A DNA stretch of 64,000 nt, from assembly GCF_001423245.1 (NCBI RefSeq), contig NZ_LMOH01000028.1:168116-232115 (forward strand), written 5' to 3'. The translations under genes were made by a program, and so were the position numbers. Of the stretch, positions 38,499 through 50,503 are shown one piece after another. The notes beneath the pieces were generated by a model, which searched no databases, had not been told where the DNA came from, and was given only the letters and a program-made list of their open reading frames with translations. How positions within the stretch are numbered: position 1 is the first letter of the stretch; each line of letters starts with the position of its first letter. The stretch is from Aureimonas sp. Leaf324 (lineage in GTDB: Bacteria; Pseudomonadota; Alphaproteobacteria; Rhizobiales; Rhizobiaceae).

Positions 38499-38643
38499 GC
38501 GGAGATACCGCGGGGGCCACGAAGACGGGCGCCGACATACAAACGGTTTAAGCCCGGGGGCGACACCGTGGCGTGTTGCACTGCCCGCGCATTCGTGTTT
38601 AGCCCCATTCTAAAGACGCGCATCCCCTGTCCAGGACCCGGCC

Positions 38644-39423
38644 ATGGTCGAACTCACGCTCCCCAAGAACTCCACCGTCCAGAAGGGCAAGGTCTGGCCG
38701 AAGCCGGCCGGCGCCAAGACCGTGCGCGAGTTCGGCGTCTACCGCTGGTCGCCGGACGACGGCCAGAACCCGCGGCTCGACACGTTCTACGTCGACACCG
38801 ACGACTGCGGTCCGATGGTGCTCGACGCGCTGCTCTGGATCAAGAACAAGGTCGATTCCACCCTCACGCTGCGCCGCTCCTGCCGCGAGGGCATCTGCGG
38901 CTCCTGCGCCATGAACATCGACGGCTCCAACACGCTCGCCTGCACCAAGGGCATGGACGAGGTGAAGGGCGCGGTGAAGGTCTATCCGCTGCCGCACATG
39001 CCGGTGGTCAAGGACCTCGTGCCCGACCTCACCGTGCCCTACGCGCAGCTGCGCTCGATCGAGCCCTGGCTGAAGACCGAGACGCCGGAGCCCGAGAAGG
39101 AGTGGCGCCAGAGCCACGAGGACCGCGAGAAGCTCGACGGGCTCTACGAGTGCATCCTGTGCTTCTGCTGCCAGACCTCGTGCCCGAGCTACTGGTGGAA
39201 CGGCGACCGCTATCTCGGCCCCGCCGTGCTGCTCCAGGCCTATCGCTGGCTGATCGACAGCCGAGACGAGGCGACCGGCGAGCGCCTCGACAACCTCGAG
39301 GATCCGTTCCGCCTCTACCGCTGCCACACGATCATGAACTGCACGCAGGCCTGCCCCAAGGGCCTGAACCCCGCCAAGGCGATCGCCGAGATCAAGAAGA
39401 TGATGGTCGAGCGCCGCGTCTGA
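38644..39423 (+). CDS. sdhB: Succinate dehydrogenase iron-sulfur subunit
   Basis: 259 residues. Cluster motifs in order: [21 protein letters not shown] (2Fe-2S), [12 protein letters not shown] (4Fe-4S) and [17 protein letters not shown] (3Fe-4S). It carries electrons from SdhA to quinone. It is separated from sdhA by the App1-like gene and a 145-bp gap, so it needs its own promoter or read-through. Confidence 0.98.
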   Translation: MVELTLPKNSTVQKGKVWPKPAGAKTVREFGVYRWSPDDGQNPRLDTFYVDTDDCGPMVLDALLWIKNKVDSTLTLRRSCREGICGSCAMNIDGSNTLACTKGMDEVKGAVKVYPLPHMPVVKDLVPDLTVPYAQLRSIEPWLKTETPEPEKEWRQSHEDREKLDGLYECILCFCCQTSCPSYWWNGDRYLGPAVLLQAYRWLIDSRDEATGERLDNLEDPFRLYRCHTIMNCTQACPKGLNPAKAIAEIKKMMVERRV

Positions 39424-39493
39424 TCGCCGCCTTGCATCCGCCGGGTTCAGCGCGCCGTAGTTAGAGGTGCCGACCCCCCGCGGAGACCCTTCG

Positions 39494-40117
39494 ATGACGC
39501 GTTCATCCTTCCTGCGGCCGGGCGTTCTCGCGCTCGGCCTTTTTGCTGTCCTCACCCCGATCGCCGCACAGGCCGACGAAGCGATCCTTGCCGGCGGCTG
39601 CTTCTGGTCGATGGAGACCGATCTCGACCGCGTTCCCGGCGTCACGCAGACCGTGTCGGGCTACACCGGCGGCCATCTCAAGAACCCGACCTATCAGGAC
39701 GTCGTCACCGAGACGACCGGGCACTACGAGGCGGTGAAAGTTACGTACGATCCGACCAAGATCACCTACGACCAGCTCCTCCAGGCCTACTGGCATTCGA
39801 TCGACCCGACCGACGCGGGTGGCCAGTTCTGCGACCGTGGCGACAGCTACCGCACCGCCGTGTTCGCAATCGGCAGCGGGCAGATGAAGGCGGCCGAGGC
39901 CAGCAAGGCCGCCGTCCAGAAGGAGTTGGGACAGACGGTCGCGACCGCGGTCCTGCCGGCGGCCGAGTTCTACCCGGCCGAGGACTACCACCAGGACTAC
40001 GCCCGCAAGAATCCCGGCCACTACAAGCGCTATCGCATCGGCTGCGGACGCGATGCGGCGGTGAAGGCCGTCTGGGGCGCGAAGGCGCAGGCCGAACTGA
40101 CGGCCAAGCTCGACTGA
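39494..40117 (+). CDS. msrA: Exported peptide-methionine (S)-S-oxide reductase MsrA
   Basis: 207 residues: a signal peptide (MTRSSFLRPGVLALGLFAVL...AQA) then an MsrA domain with the catalytic Cys in LAGGCFWSMETDLDRVPGV, VSGYTGG, YWHSIDPTDAGGQFCDRGDSYRTAVF and a C-terminal Cys (RIGCGRD) that can serve as resolving residue. It repairs methionine sulfoxide, apparently in the periplasm. Start ATG 39494. Confidence 0.94.
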   Translation: MTRSSFLRPGVLALGLFAVLTPIAAQADEAILAGGCFWSMETDLDRVPGVTQTVSGYTGGHLKNPTYQDVVTETTGHYEAVKVTYDPTKITYDQLLQAYWHSIDPTDAGGQFCDRGDSYRTAVFAIGSGQMKAAEASKAAVQKELGQTVATAVLPAAEFYPAEDYHQDYARKNPGHYKRYRIGCGRDAAVKAVWGAKAQAELTAKLD

Positions 40118-40225
40118 GGCGTCGTGGCGCGCGGGGGAACCGAAACCCTCCCTCGCGCGTAATTTCCCCGACGCGACCGGCGTGCGATGGCGCGCCGGCT
40201 TTGTATGCGGGCTCAGGAGACTTCG

Positions 40226-40729
40226 ATGGCCAAGCAGGGCAAGACCCCGATCCATCCGACCAAGAACACCTTGAACGAGAATTTGCGCCACTCGATGATC
40301 GAGCTGCTGCAGGTGCACCTCGCCTCGGCCATCGACCTCAGCTACCAGGCCAAGCAGGCGCACTGGAACGTCAAGGGGCCGAACTTCTACGGAACGCACC
40401 TCCTGTTCGACAAGCTCCACGAGGAAGCCGAGGAGTATGTCGACACGATCGCCGAGCGTCTGACGGCTCTGGGCGGCCAGGCCCGCGGAACGGTGCAGGC
40501 CGCGTCCGAAGCGAGCGTGCTCGATCCCTATCCGCTCGATCTCGTCGACCTGATGGGCCACCTGAAGCGCCTGGCCGACAGCTACGCCAAGTGGGGCGGC
40601 GCGCTGAAGGACGCCGTGAAGGAGTCGGACGAGGCGGGCGACGACCTGACCGCCGATCTCTTCACCGAAGTCGGTCGCGGCATCGACAAGTCGCTCTACT
40701 TCCTGGAAAGCCACTTCCAGCACGCCTGA
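40226..40729 (+). CDS. dps: Dps family DNA-protecting ferritin
   Basis: 167 residues. The ferroxidase-site residues are in QAKQAHWNVKGPNFYGTHLLFDKLHEEAEEYVDTIAERLTALGG (His, Asp, Glu), with a Lys-rich N-terminal tail (MAKQGKTPIHPTK) that can bind DNA. Dps dodecamers store iron and protect DNA. ATG 40226 follows CAGGAGA at the correct distance; an upstream in-frame start would swallow this site. Confidence 0.95.
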   Translation: MAKQGKTPIHPTKNTLNENLRHSMIELLQVHLASAIDLSYQAKQAHWNVKGPNFYGTHLLFDKLHEEAEEYVDTIAERLTALGGQARGTVQAASEASVLDPYPLDLVDLMGHLKRLADSYAKWGGALKDAVKESDEAGDDLTADLFTEVGRGIDKSLYFLESHFQHA

Positions 40730-40776
40730 TCGATCCCCCGCGCGTCGGACGACCTCCTCCCCGAACGGCGCGCACG

Positions 40777-40809
40777 AAAAAGGGCGGCTCTCGCGAGCCG
40801 CCCTTTTTT
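40777..40809. terminator. Bidirectional terminator between dps and fsa
   Basis: 9-bp stem GGGCGGCTC (40782-40790) / GAGCCGCCC (40795-40803), flanked by A5 on the left and T6 on the right, so it can stop transcription from both convergent genes. Confidence 0.92.
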
Positions 40810-40831
40810 GTTGGTCCGCTTCGGGCGGAGC

Positions 40832-41485
40832 TTACTCGATCGTCTGGCCTGTCTTCGCCCAGTCGGCGATGAACGCCTTGAGGCCGTTGTCGGTGAGCGG
40901 GTGCTTGACGAGCGACTTCAGCGTGGCCGGCGGCACGGTCGCGACGTCGGCGCCGATCAGCGCGGCCTCGCGCACGTGGTTGGGCGTGCGGATCGAGGCG
41001 GCGAGGATTTCGGTCTCGATGCCGTAATTGTCGTAGATGCGACGGATGTCGGAGATCAGCTCCATGCCGTCGATGTTCATGTCGTCGAGACGGCCGACGA
41101 AGGGCGAGATGTAGGTCGCGCCGGCTTTCGCCGCGAGCAGCGCCTGGTTGGCCGAGAAGCAGAGCGTGACGTTGGTCTTGATGCCGTCCTCGGTGAAGCG
41201 CTTGCAGGCCTTGAGGCCGTCCAGCGTCAGCGGCAGCTTGACGACGATGTTGGGCGCGATCGCGGCGATGATCTTGCCCTCGCGCATCATGCCGTCGAAA
41301 TCGGTCGAGGCGACCTCGCCCGACACCGGGCCGTCGGTGACTTCGCAGATTTCCTTGAGGAGTTCCTTGAGCGGCCGGTTGGCCTTCAGGACCAGCGACG
41401 GATTGGTGGTCACGCCGTCGATCAGGCCGGCGTCCTGCAGTTCCCTGATCTCGGCAATATCGGCCGTATCGACGAAAAATTTCAT
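40832..41485 (-). CDS. fsa: Fructose-6-phosphate aldolase / small transaldolase
   Basis: 217 residues, the length of the TalC/FSA group (true transaldolases are longer). [34 protein letters not shown] opens the barrel, the Schiff-base Lys is in [15 protein letters not shown], and [25 protein letters not shown] follows. It could be a transaldolase or a fructose-6-phosphate aldolase; sequence alone does not separate these. It lies just before priA, an order shared with other Rhizobiales. Confidence 0.93.
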   Translation of the reverse strand: MKFFVDTADIAEIRELQDAGLIDGVTTNPSLVLKANRPLKELLKEICEVTDGPVSGEVASTDFDGMMREGKIIAAIAPNIVVKLPLTLDGLKACKRFTEDGIKTNVTLCFSANQALLAAKAGATYISPFVGRLDDMNIDGMELISDIRRIYDNYGIETEILAASIRTPNHVREAALIGADVATVPPATLKSLVKHPLTDNGLKAFIADWAKTGQTIE

Positions 41486-41699
41486 GAAATTCGTCCTTCG
41501 TTCACCGGCGGACGGCCAGCCCCTCCCATGGGGCCGACGGCGCCGCCGTCGATCCTGATGTCTGGTGGTGTATAGGACCCGGTATCGGAAGCAAGCGGGA
41601 ATCAGCCGCGCCCGGCCTCGCCCGAGACCCTTTCATCGCACCGCGTGAAGAACGATATGGGGGGCGGAGCGCCCCATTGCGAGCGCCGGTTTTCCCTTA

Positions 41700-43943
41700 A
41701 TGTCGCGACGGCCCCGCTTGGATCAGACACCCGCCCCGTTCACCGATCTCCTGTTCGCGCCGGACGAGCGTCCGGCCGAGCCGAAGGTCGTGCCGGTGCT
41801 GGTGCCCCTGCCGGCGGAGCGCCCCTATTCCTACCGCGTGCCGGAGGGGATGGCGGTGGAGCCCGGCTCGATCGTGCAGGTGCCGCTCGGTCCGCGGCAG
41901 GTGGCGGGCGTCGTCTGGGACCAGCCGACCGATCCGGTGGACGCGAAGAAGCTGCGGGCCATCACCCACGTCTTCGACTGCCCGCCGCTCGACGCCACGA
42001 TGCGACGCTTCATCGACTGGGTCGCCGACTACACGATCTCGCCACCGGGCCTCGTGGCGCGCATGGTGCTAAGGGCGCCGGTCGCCTTCGACCCGGAGCC
42101 GCACGTGGAGGGCCTGCGCGCGACCGGCGCGCTGCCGCCGCGCATGACGCCGACGCGCCAGCGCGTCCTCGATACGCTGGAGCAATCGCCCGAATGGACG
42201 CGCTCTGGGCTGGCAAACGCCTCCGGCGTCGCCGTTTCCGTCGTCGACGGCCTCCTGAAGGTCGGTGCGCTCGAGCCGGTGTCGCTGCCCCCGCATCCGG
42301 CCGTCCCCGCGCCCGATACCGCCCACGGCCGCGCCGAACTGACGCCCGACCAGCGCGAGGCCGCCGACCGGCTGATCGCGCCGGTGGAGGCCGGGGGCTT
42401 CTCGGTCTCGCTGCTCGAAGGCGTTACCGGATCGGGCAAGACCGAGGTCTATTTCGAGGCGGTGGCCCGCGCCCTCGACAAGGGCCGTCAGGTGCTGATC
42501 CTCCTGCCCGAGATCGCGCTGACCCAGAGCTTCATCGACCGCTTCCACCAGCGCTTCGGCGCCGAACCCGCGCAGTGGCACTCCGACGTGCCCCCGCGCA
42601 TGCGCGAGAAGGTCTGGCGGCAGGTGGCCGAGGGGCGCATCAAGGTCGTCGCCGGCGCGCGTTCGGCCCTTTTCCTGCCCTTTCCCGACCTCGGCCTCGT
42701 GATCGTCGACGAGGAGCACGACCCCGCCTACAAGCAGGAGGACCGGACCTTTTACCACGCCCGCGACATGGCGGTCGTGCGGGGGCGGGAAGGAGGCTGC
42801 CCGGTGATCCTCGCATCCGCGACGCCCTCGCTGGAAAGCCGCGTCAACGCGCGGGCCGGGCGTTACGCCCATGTGCCGCTCGGACGCCGCTTCGCCGACG
42901 CGGCGCTGCCCGACCTTTCGCTGGTCGATCTGCGTCGCCACCCGCCGGCGCGCGGCCGCTTCCTGTCGCCCGTGCTCCTGACGGCGATCGAGGAAACGGT
43001 GAAGCGCGGCGAGCAGGCGCTTCTCTTTCTCAACCGTCGGGGCTACGCGCCGCTGACGCTCTGCCGCGCCTGCGGCCACCGCTTCCAGTGCTCGCAGTGC
43101 TCGGCCTGGCTGGTGGACCATCGCCTGCGCGGCACCCTGCAGTGCCACCACTGCGGCCACGCACAGCACCGCCCGGAAAGCTGCCCGTCCTGCGGGACGC
43201 TCGACCATCTCGTCGCCTGCGGGCCGGGTGTCGAGCGCATCGCCGAGGAGATGCTGGAGACCTTTCCGGACGCGCGCACGATCCTCCTGTCGTCCGACCT
43301 GCCGGGCGGCGCGCGGCGGCTGCGGCGCGAGCTCGACGCGGTGGCGGATGGCGAGGCCGACATCGTGATCGGCACGCAGCTCGTCGCCAAGGGCCATCAC
43401 TTTCCGCTGATGACGCTGGTCGGCGCGGTGGATGCCGACCTCGGCCTCGCCAACGGCGATCCGCGCGCCGCCGAGCGCACGTTCCAGCTCCTCCATCAGG
43501 TGACGGGCCGGGCGGGGCGCTCGGGGCTGCCGAGTCGCGGCATGATCCAGACCTGGAGCCCGGAGCACCCGGTGATGCAGGCGCTGGTCGCCGCCGATCC
43601 CGACCGCTTCTACGACCGCGAGGCCAATGAGCGCGAGCGCGCGGGGCTGCCGCCCTTCGGCCGGCTCGCCGCGCTGATCGTCTCGGCCGACACGCGCCGC
43701 GAGGCGGAGGAGCACGGGCGGGAACTCGCCCGCGCCGCGCCGCAGGATATGGGGCTCGAAGTGCTCGGCCCTGCCGAGGCGCCGCTCGGGCTGGTGCGGG
43801 GGCGGCACCGTTTTCGGCTTCTGGCGCAAGGCGGCCGGCGGGCGCCGCTCCAGGCGTTCCTGCGCGCGATGATCGCGGCCGCGCCCAAGCCCCGCGGCTC
43901 GGTCCACGTCCAGATCGACATCGACCCGCAGAGTTTCCTGTAA
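41700..43943 (+). CDS. priA: Primosomal helicase PriA
   Basis: 747-residue 3'-5' helicase that restarts stalled replication forks. It has an N-terminal DNA-binding domain (to about 200), Walker A EGVTGSGKTEVYFEA, DEEHDPAYKQED, and the zinc module with eight Cys in four CxxC pairs between about 450 and 500 (CRACGHRF, CSQCSAW, CHHCGHA, CPSCGTLD). Helicase motifs V and VI follow (VIGTQLVAKGHHFP, HQVTGRAGR). Start ATG 41700. Confidence 0.97.
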   Translation: MSRRPRLDQTPAPFTDLLFAPDERPAEPKVVPVLVPLPAERPYSYRVPEGMAVEPGSIVQVPLGPRQVAGVVWDQPTDPVDAKKLRAITHVFDCPPLDATMRRFIDWVADYTISPPGLVARMVLRAPVAFDPEPHVEGLRATGALPPRMTPTRQRVLDTLEQSPEWTRSGLANASGVAVSVVDGLLKVGALEPVSLPPHPAVPAPDTAHGRAELTPDQREAADRLIAPVEAGGFSVSLLEGVTGSGKTEVYFEAVARALDKGRQVLILLPEIALTQSFIDRFHQRFGAEPAQWHSDVPPRMREKVWRQVAEGRIKVVAGARSALFLPFPDLGLVIVDEEHDPAYKQEDRTFYHARDMAVVRGREGGCPVILASATPSLESRVNARAGRYAHVPLGRRFADAALPDLSLVDLRRHPPARGRFLSPVLLTAIEETVKRGEQALLFLNRRGYAPLTLCRACGHRFQCSQCSAWLVDHRLRGTLQCHHCGHAQHRPESCPSCGTLDHLVACGPGVERIAEEMLETFPDARTILLSSDLPGGARRLRRELDAVADGEADIVIGTQLVAKGHHFPLMTLVGAVDADLGLANGDPRAAERTFQLLHQVTGRAGRSGLPSRGMIQTWSPEHPVMQALVAADPDRFYDREANERERAGLPPFGRLAALIVSADTRREAEEHGRELARAAPQDMGLEVLGPAEAPLGLVRGRHRFRLLAQGGRRAPLQAFLRAMIAAAPKPRGSVHVQIDIDPQSFL

Positions 43944-44020
43944 GCACCGTCTCGCCCTTGCGGCAGGCCGTGCGATCCTGTCATGGCAGGAGCGTGGCCG
44001 GACGGCGCGGGAGGGATGGC

Positions 44021-44518
44021 ATGGGGTTCGATCGGCGGGTGCTCGGGGGCCTTCTCGTGCTCTTCTGTGCGCCCGCCATGGGGCAGGACCTCGGCGCCGC
44101 GCCTGCGCCCGTCGCCGGACCGCCGGCCGCGCAGGACACGATCTTCTGGTATCCCGCGCCGTCGCGCTGCACCTACTTCACGCCCGAAGCCCGCAGCGCC
44201 TTTCGCTTCGACGATCCGCAGACCTGGCGCTTTGCGTTCCTCGTAATGCGCGAAACCAGGGCAGAAAACCCGGTCGAACGCGGCTACGTCATGGTCGACG
44301 GCGTGCTGCGCGAGCTGGAGAAGGTGCGCTCGGGCGCCGACGGCGCAGAGGCCGTCGTCACCGTCTGGCGCTCGGCGGGCGAGCCGCGCGTCAACGTCCA
44401 CATGACGGTGCGCGAGACCGGCCGCGCGGCCGAGACGGTGAACCTCGCCGGCACGATGACGCTGATTCGCGGCGACGGGCGGCGGGAGATCGCGGTGGAG
44501 GGAAACTGCACCGGCTGA
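44021..44518 (+). CDS. Hypothetical secreted protein
   Basis: 165 residues from ATG 44021 (GGGAGG just upstream), opening with a signal peptide (MGFDRRVLGGLLVLFCAPAMGQ). The mature part has two Cys (SRCTYF near residue 50 and a final EGNCTG) and looks beta-rich. No family recognised. It lies 77 bases after priA on the same strand. Confidence 0.6.
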   Translation: MGFDRRVLGGLLVLFCAPAMGQDLGAAPAPVAGPPAAQDTIFWYPAPSRCTYFTPEARSAFRFDDPQTWRFAFLVMRETRAENPVERGYVMVDGVLRELEKVRSGADGAEAVVTVWRSAGEPRVNVHMTVRETGRAAETVNLAGTMTLIRGDGRREIAVEGNCTG

Positions 44519-44593
44519 GCCCACCGGCTTTGCCGCTTCGTTCGATTTCCGCTAAGCCGACGCCCGACCCGAACTCTTCCCGCGCGAGCCCCG

Positions 44594-44989
44594 ATGCCGA
44601 TCACGCTTCCCACCACCACGGTCGACGCGCTGCCGTTCGCGGCCGCCTGCTTCAGCATCCTGTACGGCCTCTTCGCCCTGTTCGCGCCGGGCACCTTTCT
44701 GCGCATGGCCAAGCTCCAGCCGATCGGCGAGCGACGGGTCGGCCTGTCCGAGATCCGGGGCTCGCTCGCAGGATTTCCGCTCGGCGTCGGGCTGGCGACT
44801 TTGTTCTTCTTCGACCAGCCGTTCACACAGATGACGCTGGGGACGGGGTGGCTGTTCGTGGCCTTCGGCCGCCTCGTCTCGATCCTGTCCGACGATGCCT
44901 CGACCTTCGGCAACTGGCTCTGGCTCCTCGTCAACCTGATCGTTGCGGGCGCATGCCTCGCGCCGGTTTTCGGGTTGGTGCCGGCCTGA
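44594..44989 (+). CDS. Hypothetical four-helix membrane protein, DUF4345-like
   Basis: 131 residues, four hydrophobic segments. The pattern (FSILYGLFALFAPGTFLRMAKLQP, then SEIRGSLAGFPLGVGLATLFFF, then FVAFGRLVSILSDD) recalls DUF4345 proteins, in which a second segment with a conserved E/R and a third with GR are typical. The function is unknown. It ends 211 bases before atpH. Confidence 0.65.
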   Translation: MPITLPTTTVDALPFAAACFSILYGLFALFAPGTFLRMAKLQPIGERRVGLSEIRGSLAGFPLGVGLATLFFFDQPFTQMTLGTGWLFVAFGRLVSILSDDASTFGNWLWLLVNLIVAGACLAPVFGLVPA

Positions 44990-45200
44990 GGCCGCCCCTC
45001 GTAAACCATGCTGTGAACCCGCGTTTTCAGCCCCTTCGCTCTGTTGTGGAGCGGGAAACCCTGTGCTAGACGACCCCTCATCGCGGTCAGCCCGGGGCAG
45101 GTTCCCGGAGCTCGCGACCTTTTTTTGAACAGTTCCCACGAGCCTTCGCGACGCGACCGGGCGGACGCGGGAACCCAGATAAGAAGAGAAGCGATCGTCC

Positions 45201-45761
45201 GTGGCACAATCCTCCTCTCCGGTTTCCGGGGTCGCCGAACGCTACGCCCAGTCCCTCTTCGAGCTTGCTCGCGACGACGGTTCGATCGACGCGACGGAGT
45301 CCGAGCTTCTGCAGTACCAGCAGCTGATCGATGAGAACGCCGACTTCCGGCGTCTCGTCGAAAGCCCGGCCTTCACCTCGGACGATCAGCTTCGCGCGAT
45401 CTCCGCGGTGGTCGCCGAGACGCGTCCGAGCGGGCTCGTCGGGAACTTCCTGAAGGTCGTGGCGGCCAACCGTCGCCTCTTCGCCCTGCCGTCGATCGTG
45501 CGCGGCTTCCGCGTCATGGCGGCCGAGCATCGCGGCGAGGTCGACGCGGAAGTCGTCAGCGCCCATCCCTTGAGCGACGATCAGCGGCGCGAACTGCGCG
45601 ACGCGCTCGGCCGCTACACGTCGAAGACGGTCACCATGCGCGAGAGCGTCGACCCTGCGATCCTGGGCGGCCTCGTGGTCCGCATCGGCTCGCGCCAGAT
45701 CGACACCTCGCTTCGCACAAAACTCTCATCCCTTAAGCTTGCGCTGAAAGAGGTCGGCTGA
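45201..45761 (+). CDS. atpH: ATP synthase F1 delta subunit
   Basis: 186-residue stalk subunit. N-terminal [19 protein letters not shown] and C-terminal [32 protein letters not shown] are family signatures. The start is GTG at 45201; AAGAAGAG lies about 10 bases upstream. First gene of atpHAGDC; the 211-bp upstream gap should carry the operon promoter, with a possible -10 TGCTAG near 45062. Stop overlaps the atpA ATG by one base. Confidence 0.96.
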   Translation: MAQSSSPVSGVAERYAQSLFELARDDGSIDATESELLQYQQLIDENADFRRLVESPAFTSDDQLRAISAVVAETRPSGLVGNFLKVVAANRRLFALPSIVRGFRVMAAEHRGEVDAEVVSAHPLSDDQRRELRDALGRYTSKTVTMRESVDPAILGGLVVRIGSRQIDTSLRTKLSSLKLALKEVG

Positions 45762-47290
45762 TGGACATCCGGGCCGCGGAAATTTCCGCAATCCTCAAGA
45801 ACCAGATCAAGAACTTCGGCAACGAGGCGGAAGTCTCCGAGGTCGGTACGGTTCTTTCCGTCGGTGACGGCATCGCCCGCGTCTACGGCCTCGACCAGTG
45901 CCAGGCCGGCGAAATGGTCGAATTCCCCGGCGGCGTGCGCGGCATGGCGCTGAATCTCGAGTCCGATAATGTCGGTATCGTGATCTTCGGCTCCGACCGC
46001 GACATCAAGGAAGGCGACACCGTCCGCCGCACCGGCGCGATCGTCGACGTTCCGGTCGGCAAGGGCCTGCTCGGCCGCGTGGTCGACGGTCTCGGCAACC
46101 CGATCGACGGCAAGGGCCCGATCGAGTCCACCGAGCGTCGCCGCGTCGACGTCAAGGCGCCCGGCATCATTCCGCGCAAGTCGGTGCACGAGCCGATGTC
46201 GACCGGCCTCAAGGCCATCGACGCGCTGATCCCGGTCGGCCGCGGCCAGCGCGAGCTGGTCATCGGCGATCGTCAGACCGGTAAGACCGCCATCCTGCTT
46301 GACACCTTCCTCAATCAGAAGCCGGCGCACGACGCGGGCAACGAGAAGGACAAGCTCTACTGCATCTACGTGGCGATCGGCCAGAAGCGCTCGACCGTCG
46401 CGCAGTTCGTCCGCACGCTCGAAGAGCGCGGCGCGATGGCCTACTCGATCGTGGTCGCGGCGACCGCCTCGGATCCGGCTCCGCTCCAGTACATCGCGCC
46501 GTTCGCCGGCTGCGCCATGGGTGAGTACTTCCGCGACAACGGCATGCACGCTGTGATCGCCTATGACGACCTGTCCAAGCAGGCCGTGTCCTATCGCCAG
46601 ATGTCGCTGCTGCTGCGCCGTCCGCCGGGCCGCGAGGCCTACCCGGGCGACGTCTTCTACCTGCACTCGCGCCTTCTGGAGCGCGCCGCCAAGCTCAACG
46701 ACGAGATGGGCTCGGGCTCGCTGACCGCGCTTCCCGTGATCGAGACGCAGGCCAACGACGTGTCGGCCTACATCCCGACCAACGTGATCTCGATCACCGA
46801 CGGCCAGATCTTCCTCGAGACCAACCTGTTCTACCAGGGCATCCGCCCGGCGGTGAACGTCGGTCTGTCGGTGTCGCGCGTCGGCTCGGCCGCCCAGGTC
46901 AAGGCGATGAAGCAGGTCGCCGGCTCGATCAAGGGCGAGCTTGCGCAGTACCGCGAGATGGCGGCCTTCGCGCAGTTCGGCTCGGACCTCGACGCCTCGA
47001 CGCAGCGCCTCCTCAACCGCGGCGCGCGCCTGACCGAGCTCCTGAAGCAGCCGCAGTTCTCGCCGCTGAAGACGGAAGAGCAGGTCGCGGTGATCTTCGC
47101 CGGCACGCAGGGCTACCTCGACAAGCTCAAGGTCTCCGACGTCGGCCGCTTCGAGGAGGGTCTCCTCACCTCGCTGCGCACCGAGCACAAGTCGGTGCTC
47201 GACACGATCGCGACCGAGAAGGCGCTGTCGGACGACACACGCGCCAAGCTCAAGTCGGTCCTCGAGCACTACTCGAAGTCCTTCGCCTGA
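45761..47290 (+). CDS. atpA: ATP synthase F1 alpha subunit
   Basis: 509 residues, normal length. Walker A is [10 protein letters not shown]. Also visible are [48 protein letters not shown], the catalytic arginine region [17 protein letters not shown], and a complete C-terminal helical domain. ATG at 45761 overlaps the atpH TGA. Confidence 0.98.
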   Translation: MDIRAAEISAILKNQIKNFGNEAEVSEVGTVLSVGDGIARVYGLDQCQAGEMVEFPGGVRGMALNLESDNVGIVIFGSDRDIKEGDTVRRTGAIVDVPVGKGLLGRVVDGLGNPIDGKGPIESTERRRVDVKAPGIIPRKSVHEPMSTGLKAIDALIPVGRGQRELVIGDRQTGKTAILLDTFLNQKPAHDAGNEKDKLYCIYVAIGQKRSTVAQFVRTLEERGAMAYSIVVAATASDPAPLQYIAPFAGCAMGEYFRDNGMHAVIAYDDLSKQAVSYRQMSLLLRRPPGREAYPGDVFYLHSRLLERAAKLNDEMGSGSLTALPVIETQANDVSAYIPTNVISITDGQIFLETNLFYQGIRPAVNVGLSVSRVGSAAQVKAMKQVAGSIKGELAQYREMAAFAQFGSDLDASTQRLLNRGARLTELLKQPQFSPLKTEEQVAVIFAGTQGYLDKLKVSDVGRFEEGLLTSLRTEHKSVLDTIATEKALSDDTRAKLKSVLEHYSKSFA

Positions 47291-47345
47291 GCCTCAACGC
47301 CGCTCGCACTAACGGCTCCGGCCGCCCAGGAGACTGACCCGACAG

Positions 47346-48233
47346 ATGGCTTCGCTCAAGGATCTGCGAAACCGCATCGCCTCGGTCAAGGCGACGCAGA
47401 AGATCACCAAGGCCATGCAGATGGTCGCGGCGGCCAAGCTCCGACGCGCCCAGGACGCGGCCGAGGCGGCTCGCCCCTATTCCGAGCGTATGGCATCGGT
47501 CCTGGCCAATATCGCGGGTGCCATGGAGGACGGCGAGGGCCTGCCTCTGATGATCGGCACCGGCAAGGACGACGTGCACCTGCTCGTCGTCTTCACCTCC
47601 GACCGCGGCCTATGCGGCGGTTTCAACTCGCAGATCGTTCGTCTGGTGCGCGAGCACATCCGTCGGCTTGAGGCCGCCGGCAAGACCGTCAAGATCATTT
47701 CGGTCGGCAAGAAGGGCGCGGACCTGATGCGCCGCGACTTCGGCGACCGGATCGTCGCCCGTCTCGACCACGGCGGGGCACGCACGATCGGTTTTGCGGC
47801 CGCGGAAACCGTCGCCGACAAGGTGATGGAGCTCTTCGAGGCCGGTCAGTTCGACGTCGCCACGATCTTCTACTCCGCCTTCGTCAACGTGATCACCCAG
47901 GTTCCGACGGCCCAGCGGATCATCCCCGCCGAGGTGCCGAAGGCCGAGGCGGCGACGACGGATGCCGGCGGCGCCACCGCGCTCTACGAGTACGAGCCGG
48001 GTCCGGAGGAGATCCTCGCCGATCTCATCCCGCGCAACATCAAGGTCCAGCTCTTCCGCGCGCTGCTCGAAAACGGCGCCTCGGAGCAGGGCGCCCGGAT
48101 GAGTGCCATGGACAACGCCACGCGCAACGCCGGCGACATGATCAACAAGCTCTCGATCTCCTACAACCGTCAGCGCCAAGCGCAGATCACGACGGAACTG
48201 ATCGAGATCATCGCGGGCGCCGAAGCGCTCTAA
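47346..48233 (+). CDS. atpG: ATP synthase F1 gamma subunit
   Basis: 295-residue rotor shaft: N-terminal helix [36 protein letters not shown], central [17 protein letters not shown], and the C-terminal helix [46 protein letters not shown]. All regions are complete. 55 bases after atpA. Confidence 0.98.
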   Translation: MASLKDLRNRIASVKATQKITKAMQMVAAAKLRRAQDAAEAARPYSERMASVLANIAGAMEDGEGLPLMIGTGKDDVHLLVVFTSDRGLCGGFNSQIVRLVREHIRRLEAAGKTVKIISVGKKGADLMRRDFGDRIVARLDHGGARTIGFAAAETVADKVMELFEAGQFDVATIFYSAFVNVITQVPTAQRIIPAEVPKAEAATTDAGGATALYEYEPGPEEILADLIPRNIKVQLFRALLENGASEQGARMSAMDNATRNAGDMINKLSISYNRQRQAQITTELIEIIAGAEAL

Positions 48234-48282
48234 GGACTTGTCGGCAGCGCCGCGACGGGCGGCGCGCCAGGAAACGACATGA

Positions 48283-49790
<1,508 letters not shown>

Positions 49791-49791
<1 letters not shown>

Positions 49792-50024
49792 TGACGATGG
49801 TCGCGTCCGAAACCCTGAAGGTGGAGGACGCGGTCAACACGACCTGCCCCTGGTCGGGACAGCCGATCTCGGGCGACGCGTTGACCCTCTATCGCGAACG
49901 GGTGGTCGGGTTCTGCAATCCCGGCTGCCGCGACAAATTCGAGATCGCGGTTCGACATTTCGACACCGCGCTTCAGGCCGAGCTCCACATGGGGGCTCAA
50001 GCAAGGCAGGCGGATCGTGGCTGA
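49791..50024 (+). CDS. Small Cys-rich YHS/TRASH-like protein between atpD and atpC
   Basis: 77 residues. The core is NTTCPWSGQPIS, then VVGFCNPGCRDKFEIAVRHFD. C19, C42 and C46 plus the FCxxxCxxxF arrangement resemble YHS/TRASH treble-clef metal-binding domains, but the first Cys pair is reduced to one. It overlaps atpD by one base and atpC by eight, so it is translated with the F1 operon. Sequence-type proteins of this kind exist in alphaproteobacteria, sometimes labelled GST, but their role is unknown. A second ATG lies two codons in. Confidence 0.8.
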
Positions 50025-50421
50025 GAGCTTCAAGTTCGAACTGGTGTCTCCGGAGCGTCTGCTCCTGTCCGAGCAAGTGTCGGCCGTCGTCGCTCCCGGC
50101 AGCGAGGGCTACTTCACGGCGATGCCGGGCCACGCGCCGTTCATGACGACGCTGAAGCCGGGCGTCGTGCAGGCGACGCTGGCGAACGGCGGCGAGCGCC
50201 GGATCTTCGTGCAGGGTGGGTTCGCCGACATCAATCCGGAGGGCTTCACGCTGCTCGCCGAGCACGCGATGCCGGTCGAGGAGATCAACGTCGCCGATCT
50301 CGACCAGCAGATCCGCAACACGGAGGAAGACCTCGCCGACGCCACCGACGCCACCGTCCGGTCGCGCGCCGAGCGTCAGCTTGCTGACCTTCGCAACGCC
50401 AAGGAAGCGTTGGGCCTTTAA
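50017..50421 (+). CDS. atpC: ATP synthase F1 epsilon subunit
   Basis: 134 residues: FKFELVSPERLLLSEQVSAVVAPGSEGYFTAMPGHAPFMTTLKPGVV (beta-sandwich) followed by a helical C-terminus that ends in an LADLRNAKEAL helix. Start is GTG 50017, inside the 3' end of the Cys-rich gene. Last gene of the operon, with a terminator. Confidence 0.96.
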   Translation: MAESFKFELVSPERLLLSEQVSAVVAPGSEGYFTAMPGHAPFMTTLKPGVVQATLANGGERRIFVQGGFADINPEGFTLLAEHAMPVEEINVADLDQQIRNTEEDLADATDATVRSRAERQLADLRNAKEALGL

Positions 50422-50454
50422 GCCCTTCGCCGAACGCGGCACACGACTGTTTCG

Positions 50455-50486
50455 AAGGCCCGGCTGCCGCAAGCGTCCGGGCCTTT
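50455..50486 (+). terminator. Terminator of the atp operon
   Basis: 9-bp stem AAGGCCCGG (50455-50463) / CCGGGCCTT (50477-50485) with a 13-base loop, 34 bases past the atpC stop; ends in three T. Confidence 0.75.
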
Positions 50487-50503
50487 CTCGTTGTGAGAAA
50501 ACT

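Noticed and set aside
45614..47269. Long minus-strand frame opposite atpA (and similar ones opposite atpD and priA)
   Set aside because: All mirror highly biased genuine genes; no start signals or domains.
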